Positions 6,275 to 10,116 of a DNA stretch of 10,116 bases are shown in pieces (the stretch's first letter is position 1; every line of letters starts with the position of its first letter). Below the pieces are notes generated by a model. The model made no database searches and was not told the DNA's origin. It was given only the letters and a program-made list of their open reading frames with translations. Source of the DNA: CAZRZN01 sp964604565 (GTDB taxonomy: Bacteria; Pseudomonadota; Alphaproteobacteria; Rhodobacterales; Rhodobacteraceae); NCBI GenBank assembly GCA_964604565.1, contig CAZRZN010000147.1:1-10116 (forward strand). The letters run 5' to 3'. A program made the translations under genes and the position numbers.

Positions 6275-7027
6275 TCAGTTCCCTTCGGCAAAGGCGGTGA
6301 TGGGGGAGAAATCGGCGTTTTCGGCGACGGCGGCCTGCAACGCCTCCGACAGTTTGCCCACGTCGTCCACGGCGACATAGCTGGTCTGGCCTGCCGCGTT
6401 CAGCACATGGCGGGCACCGATCCCGATGCCGATGGTGGCGACCTGAATGGGCGTGGTGTTCACCGTCTCGATCACCTCACGGATCAACCGGTCCGGATCA
6501 TCCGCCGCGCCATCTGTCGTGACTATGATCCGGTAGGTGCCGAAGGAGCGCGAGCGCGCCGCCTCTTCTGACAGGAAATCGCGCGCCGCCGACAGGGCCG
6601 GACCCAGCGGCGTGCTGCCGGAGGAATAAACCGGTCTCAACGTGCTCTCCAGCCTTGGTATGACGTCCTCAACAGTGGCGATGGGCAGCACCAGACCCGC
6701 GTTCAGCGCCAGCACGCCGACGCGATCCTGCCGATCCATCATGCGCACCGCCTCGATCACCGCCGTCTTGGCCTGTTCGAGATCGTCCCCCATGGAACCG
6801 GAATCATCCAGCACGATCATCGTGAAGATGCGGTCCGGATCCGGCAGGCTTTCGACATCGGGAACCTCGATCAGTTCCGGCCATGCGGCGATTGCCGCCC
6901 AGTCGGCCTGTCCCATGTCGACCGTTGGGGTGTAGGTGTCGTCCGCCGAAAAGCTGTCAACGGCGACGTAGACGGCGACCGCGATGATCCCTGTCACGGC
7001 GACGACCAGATTGGAAACCTTGCTCAT
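6275..7027 (-). CDS. Membrane-anchored VWA-domain protein with intact MIDAS
   Basis: A 250-residue protein with one N-terminal hydrophobic segment (about residues 6-24) acting as an uncleaved anchor or signal, then a linker and a von Willebrand factor A domain (about 67-235). The metal-ion-dependent adhesion site is complete: DDSGS (Asp74, Ser76, Ser78), Thr139 in SGSTPLGPA, and Asp172 in TTDGAADD. VWA domains with a MIDAS bind partner proteins through a metal ion, often in assembly or sensing complexes. The domain should face the periplasm, the same compartment as the OmpA-like and solute-binding partners. ATG 7027 has GAGGG about 7 bases upstream and lies 10 bp after the stop of the solute-binding gene; the next gene begins 3 bp after its stop. 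The ligand is not predictable; an acidic residue of a neighbouring gene product is a natural guess. Confidence 0.88.
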   Translation of the reverse strand: MSKVSNLVVAVTGIIAVAVYVAVDSFSADDTYTPTVDMGQADWAAIAAWPELIEVPDVESLPDPDRIFTMIVLDDSGSMGDDLEQAKTAVIEAVRMMDRQDRVGVLALNAGLVLPIATVEDVIPRLESTLRPVYSSGSTPLGPALSAARDFLSEEAARSRSFGTYRIIVTTDGAADDPDRLIREVIETVNTTPIQVATIGIGIGARHVLNAAGQTSYVAVDDVGKLSEALQAAVAENADFSPITAFAEGN

Positions 7028-7037
7028 GATCCCGCCC

Positions 7038-8711
7038 TCACAACGGATCGAAGGTGGTGGCCTCGGCCTGCGCCGTCAGCACGCGAAAGACGACGCGCAT
7101 GTTCTGTCGCCATTCCGCCTCGGTCGTGGGCGGGTTGTAGGCCGGGCTGGAAATGCCGACGCCATCCACGATGAACTGATCGCGGTTGACGCGGATCCCG
7201 GTTTCCCCGGCAAAATTCTCCAGCGCGTCGACCACGGCGATGGCCCGTTGCAGCGACAGGTTCTGGGTGGAGGTGCGGATGCCGCGCAGTTCCGATTTGG
7301 CCGCGCCTTCCTTTTCGCGGCGCAGGAAATGCAGCGGGTCGGCGTGCCCCTCGACGGTGATGATCGCGCCCGAATAGGTCGAGGCGAGGCGCAGGATCGT
7401 GGCGAAATCCTCGGCGTAGAGGTCGGCGGGAAATTCCGGGGTGTCGGGTTCGAAATAGACCTGAAAGTCGATCTTGGTATTCGCGTCAAGCTGCCCCGTG
7501 CGGCGCAGACGGTTGACCGCCTGCGCGGCCTTTTCCGGGTTGAACAGCGCGATCTGGCGGTCGTCGAGGTTTGCCAGCCCGTCGGTGAGGGCGGTGTAAT
7601 CCCACTCCGCCGTGGCCAGTTCATGGGGGAAGTCGATCATGCCCGCGCCGCGCAGCGAGGCGGCGACCTCCTGCCCGAGGACGGAAAACCGGCGCGGGTC
7701 GGCCGCGTCGGCGAAATGCCGGGCGTTGCCGGACCACCCGTCGGTGATCGCATCCATCCACAGGAACACGCCTTCCTCGGCGGGCAGGCCGCCCAGAAAT
7801 TCATCGGCCATCAGTTGCGCCAGCGCGGCGCGGTCGGGGTTGCCCTCCTCGGCCATGAAGCCGCGCATCGCTTCCTCTGCCCGGAAAAGCGCATTGACCA
7901 GCTGCGCGATCTCCTCGCGGTGGGCATCGAAATAATCGGCGCGCACGGCGATGTAGTCGCTGATCACCGATGTGGCCTCCAGCGTGGAAATCAGGATCGT
8001 GGCGCCCTTGACCGACCCTTCGGCGCCGGTGCCCACGGTGCCGCCGGAGGTCACGAACCGTGCGTCCGGCAGGATCACGGCGGCGGCATCCGCTTGGCCT
8101 TCGGCAAAGAGATTGGCGGGCGTGTCGCCATCGCCGGTCAGATCCTCCGCCCAGACCACTGTCACATCGCCAAAGCCAAGGCCCGCGTCCGCCAGAACCC
8201 GTCCGACGAAGTCCACATGCGGGCCATAAGCCTGAATGGCGATGCGCTTGCCCTTCAGGTCAGAGGGCCGCTGGATGCCCTCGGCGGCGACAATCCCGTC
8301 ACCCGCCGACCAGCTGTGCTTGAAGAACACGATCTGTTCGGTGCGCGGGTCCGCCTCCGTCACCGGGGCGGCGGCCATCAGCATCCCCAATGTCCCGCGC
8401 AGGAACGGCGTGTCGCAGCCAAGGTAGTCCGCGACCTGTTCGGCAAAGGCGTCCTTGACGCTCAACGTCAGCTCCCATCCGGCCTGCTGCAACAAGCCGG
8501 GGCGCGGGGTCAGCGAATTGCCATTGGCATGAACGACCACACCATCGGCGCCCCAGGCAATCAGCGGCATGTTCTGCGTCGTGCCGCCGGAACAGTCCCG
8601 CACGGGGCTGGTGACGACCTCTGCCAGCGGATCGCCGGTCTCTGCCACGGCTGTTCCCGTGCCGAGGGTCAGCGCGAGCACGATGGAAAGGGGTCGAATG
8701 AGTGAGCGCAT
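7038..8711 (-). CDS. Periplasmic solute-binding domain fused to OmpA-like domain
   Basis: A 557-residue exported protein. A Sec signal peptide (1-23, ending AVA) is followed by a type-2 solute-binding domain of the NMT1/TauA/SsuA kind (about 45-370), recognised from RPSDLKGKRIAIQAYGPHVD (149-167) and the two-lobe pattern. Cys40 and Cys99 could form a disulfide. The C-terminus (about 414-545) is OmpA-like: VEGHADP (453-459), NLSLQRA (484-490), GVG (517-519) and NMRVVFRV (537-544). The Asp and Arg that hold peptidoglycan diaminopimelate in OmpA are present (Asp458, Arg489). The protein could thus bind a small ligand while tethered to the cell wall. ATG 8711 is preferred over ATG 8738 because it has AAGGA 6 bases upstream and starts directly at the signal peptide. 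No ABC permease or ATPase is encoded nearby, so a sensing role is more likely than uptake. The ligand is unknown. Confidence 0.82.
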   Translation of the reverse strand: MRSLIRPLSIVLALTLGTGTAVAETGDPLAEVVTSPVRDCSGGTTQNMPLIAWGADGVVVHANGNSLTPRPGLLQQAGWELTLSVKDAFAEQVADYLGCDTPFLRGTLGMLMAAAPVTEADPRTEQIVFFKHSWSAGDGIVAAEGIQRPSDLKGKRIAIQAYGPHVDFVGRVLADAGLGFGDVTVVWAEDLTGDGDTPANLFAEGQADAAAVILPDARFVTSGGTVGTGAEGSVKGATILISTLEATSVISDYIAVRADYFDAHREEIAQLVNALFRAEEAMRGFMAEEGNPDRAALAQLMADEFLGGLPAEEGVFLWMDAITDGWSGNARHFADAADPRRFSVLGQEVAASLRGAGMIDFPHELATAEWDYTALTDGLANLDDRQIALFNPEKAAQAVNRLRRTGQLDANTKIDFQVYFEPDTPEFPADLYAEDFATILRLASTYSGAIITVEGHADPLHFLRREKEGAAKSELRGIRTSTQNLSLQRAIAVVDALENFAGETGIRVNRDQFIVDGVGISSPAYNPPTTEAEWRQNMRVVFRVLTAQAEATTFDPL

Positions 8712-8774
8712 ATCAAGTCCTTCGTCGTTGTCGGGCATGTTGTGGGAAACTGGCCCGGAAATCGGAAATGCCGT

Positions 8775-9464
8775 CTAGCGGCGCAAAAGCGTTTCTGCGG
8801 TCGATGATGCCACTTCGACCTGTTCAAGCAAAGATGTGATCGCCCGCGCCTCGACCGTGTCGAGCGCGGCATGCAGGCTTTCGATGCTGCTGCGCAGATG
8901 CGCGCGGCTCGCCTCGACATCCTTGCCCTTGCCATCGGCGCGGGCCCGCAGGGCGCCATGGGTTTCGATCGCCTCGACCACCAGTTCGGACCGCGCCAGC
9001 ACGGTTTGCACCCTCGGCAGTTCGTGCGGAGCGTAGAACAGGCTTTTGGCGATCGCGTCGAAGCGGTCGGCGGTCCGGCCCAGCAGCGCCGCGATGTCGT
9101 CCTGCGTGACGGGTGCGATGCGGCGGATGCGGCGGGCGCGGTCATGCGTGTCGATCACCGTGGCAAGCGCTGTCGCATACCGTCCGGCCTGCGCCCCGTG
9201 AAGGTGATCGAAGGCATGGCGCAGCAGCGCCGCCTCCGAATGGAACCAGCGCGCCGGCATCATCATCAGCGCGCCCAACGACAGGCCGAGGCCCAGCAGC
9301 ACCGCCACCACCACATGCGATCCCGGAAACCACAGCGGCAGGCGCACGAAGGTCAGATAGAGCAGGCCGGCGACCAGCACCGCGCCAAGCACCAGCAGAA
9401 GGGGCCGGTGCGGCACGCGGTTCGGCAGCGCGCCCTGTCGCGTGGCAAGGTCGTGGAGGCTCAT
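8775..9464 (-). CDS. Two-helix membrane protein with cytoplasmic helical domain, possibly XpaC-like
   Basis: A 229-residue protein with two N-terminal membrane helices (about 21-40 and 50-70), then an entirely helical, charged region without obvious catalytic residues. With both helices inserted the long C-terminal part should be in the cytoplasm. The arrangement, length, the stretch around RTADRFDAIAKSLFYAPHELPRV (130-151) and the closing SLLEQVEVASSTAETLLRR (211-229) recall XpaC (5-bromo-4-chloroindolyl phosphate hydrolysis protein), often found near TelA and VWA genes. The match is by eye and modest. ATG 9464 shares ATGA with the stop of the OmpA-like gene, so translation is coupled; it has an AGGT about 8 bases upstream. 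ATG 9479 would lack a ribosome-binding site. The gene ends 63 bp before the chosen start of the solute-binding gene. It may link the periplasmic partners to a cytoplasmic one. Confidence 0.6.
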   Translation of the reverse strand: MSLHDLATRQGALPNRVPHRPLLLVLGAVLVAGLLYLTFVRLPLWFPGSHVVVAVLLGLGLSLGALMMMPARWFHSEAALLRHAFDHLHGAQAGRYATALATVIDTHDRARRIRRIAPVTQDDIAALLGRTADRFDAIAKSLFYAPHELPRVQTVLARSELVVEAIETHGALRARADGKGKDVEASRAHLRSSIESLHAALDTVEARAITSLLEQVEVASSTAETLLRR

Positions 9465-9946
9465 GGTCGCACCTGCCATGACAGGGTGACGCGGGCGAGG
9501 CCGGTCTGATAGGCGCGGTCGCTCTGGTCTGCGTCACGCGAAAGGGGGGCGCCACCACCGACACCCCCGGTCCAGTCGATCCGGCGCAGCGGAAATCCTG
9601 CCGCCAGAGCGATGGTGCGCGCGGCTTCTGCGCGCTCTTCTGAAAGGGCGAGGTTCGCGGCCTCATCGCCCTGCGTGCCGCTGTGTCCGGTGATCCGCAG
9701 AATGATGCGGTCATCCACCGCCAGATCTGCGGCGCGCGCCTTCAGCCGGGCCGCCTCGCCGCTTGCAAAGCTGGTGCCACGGCTGAAGAAGAAGTCTTCC
9801 TGCGCGGGACGCAGCGCAGCCCCCGCGATGCCGAGCGCCGCCGCCGCCCCGAGCGAGGCGGACACAAGCAACGCCCCGAGGATCGCCCGGCGCGGCACTC
9901 CCGGCGAGGCTGGTTTCACGACACTCGGCTGGGTCGGCGTGGTCAC
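9461..9946 (-). CDS. Small membrane-anchored OmpA-like protein
   Basis: A 161-residue protein, first visible gene of the operon. A short Pro/Thr-rich cytoplasmic end is followed by one membrane helix (about 21-43) and an OmpA/MotB-type domain (about 50-160): FFFSRGTSFASGEA at the first strand, ILRITGHSG (82-90), NLALSEERAEAAR (98-110) and a Gly-rich GGVGGGAP loop (127-134). The Arg of the LSxxRA motif is present (Arg105), but the Asp of GHxD, which contacts peptidoglycan, is Gly90, and the usual C-terminal NRRV is replaced by LARV. Cell-wall binding may be lost or changed. I chose GTG 9946 because GAGGAG lies about 9 bases upstream. An ATG at 10066 in the same frame adds 40 residues that look non-coding. 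Its stop overlaps the next start by 4 bases. Confidence 0.75.
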   Translation of the reverse strand: MTTPTQPSVVKPASPGVPRRAILGALLVSASLGAAAALGIAGAALRPAQEDFFFSRGTSFASGEAARLKARAADLAVDDRIILRITGHSGTQGDEAANLALSEERAEAARTIALAAGFPLRRIDWTGGVGGGAPLSRDADQSDRAYQTGLARVTLSWQVRP

Positions 9947-10055
9947 GGGCGATCGCTCCTCGGGGATGTTCCGGCGCAGTCTAGCGGAGATTTCCGTGCC
10001 GGGCACCTCTGGAAAACATGGCCTTGCCCGGATCTTGGGGTGTCTTTCTGCCCTT

Positions 10056-10087
10056 ATTATCGGCACTTCGCCGGATTTTTGATCAAA
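10056..10087 (-). promoter_or_regulatory. Candidate promoter of the envelope operon
   Basis: On the minus strand TTGATC (10081-10086) and GATAAT (10056-10061; five of six bases match TATAAT) lie 110-140 bases upstream of the GTG at 9946. The spacer is 19 bases, longer than ideal. The -35 region lies inside the palindrome TTTGATCAAA (10078-10087), which could be an operator. The window ends soon after, so an upstream gene in the same operon cannot be excluded. Confidence 0.3.
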
Positions 10088-10116
10088 TGGATTCGCGGCG
10101 TGGGCATGTCCGGAGA

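Noticed and set aside
4883..6571. 562-codon plus-strand open frame
   Set aside because: It overlaps the helicase tail in another frame and runs antisense to the Coq4-like and VWA genes; the peptide is Arg/Pro-rich and shows no family.
6984..8705. 573-codon plus-strand open frame
   Set aside because: Antisense shadow of the solute-binding/OmpA gene, which has a signal peptide, domains and a ribosome-binding site.
10078..10087. TTTGATCAAA as an FNR/Dnr-type site
   Set aside because: FNR sites need TTGAT and ATCAA halves separated by four bases; here the halves overlap, so the spacing is wrong.

Overview
The window looks like a chromosomal segment of a GC-rich alphaproteobacterium, most likely Rhodobacterales (Roseobacter/Paracoccus type). 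The evidence is the PhoX N-terminus with its long cytoplasmic lead before a twin-arginine signal, the alphaproteobacterial form of LipB, the Nit-type amidohydrolase, and strong G/C bias at third codon positions. This placement comes from protein features recognised by eye; no search was run.

Left part (1-1793). The minus strand carries the 5' end of a Tat-exported PhoX-type alkaline phosphatase, cut off by the window edge. Upstream of it lies a row of 11-bp direct repeats that reads as a PhoB (Pho) box. Next on the minus strand is lipB (octanoyltransferase), preceded by a possible small unknown gene that ends 4 bp before it. A plus-strand tRNA-Leu(GAG) follows, with a plausible promoter.

Middle part (1794-5565). 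A minus-strand nitrilase-superfamily amidohydrolase (Nit type) is divergent from a plus-strand DEAD-box RNA helicase that has a DbpA-like RNA-binding domain and a basic disordered tail of about 200 residues. The 485-bp gap between them has no convincing gene but holds many short inverted repeats, several just upstream of the helicase start. A 12-bp perfect inverted repeat brackets about 88 bp between the tRNA and the amidohydrolase.

Right part (5651-10116). Five minus-strand genes form a tight operon, in transcription order: a small membrane-anchored OmpA-like protein, a two-helix membrane protein resembling XpaC, an exported solute-binding/OmpA fusion, a membrane-anchored VWA protein with an intact MIDAS, and a protein with the HDxxHx11E signature of Coq4. 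Four of the five are predicted to sit in the inner membrane or periplasm, and no transporter permease or ATPase is present. I read this as an envelope sensing or assembly module of unknown function. It is the most interesting part of the window, and the Coq4-like member suggests a link to quinone or other lipid chemistry.
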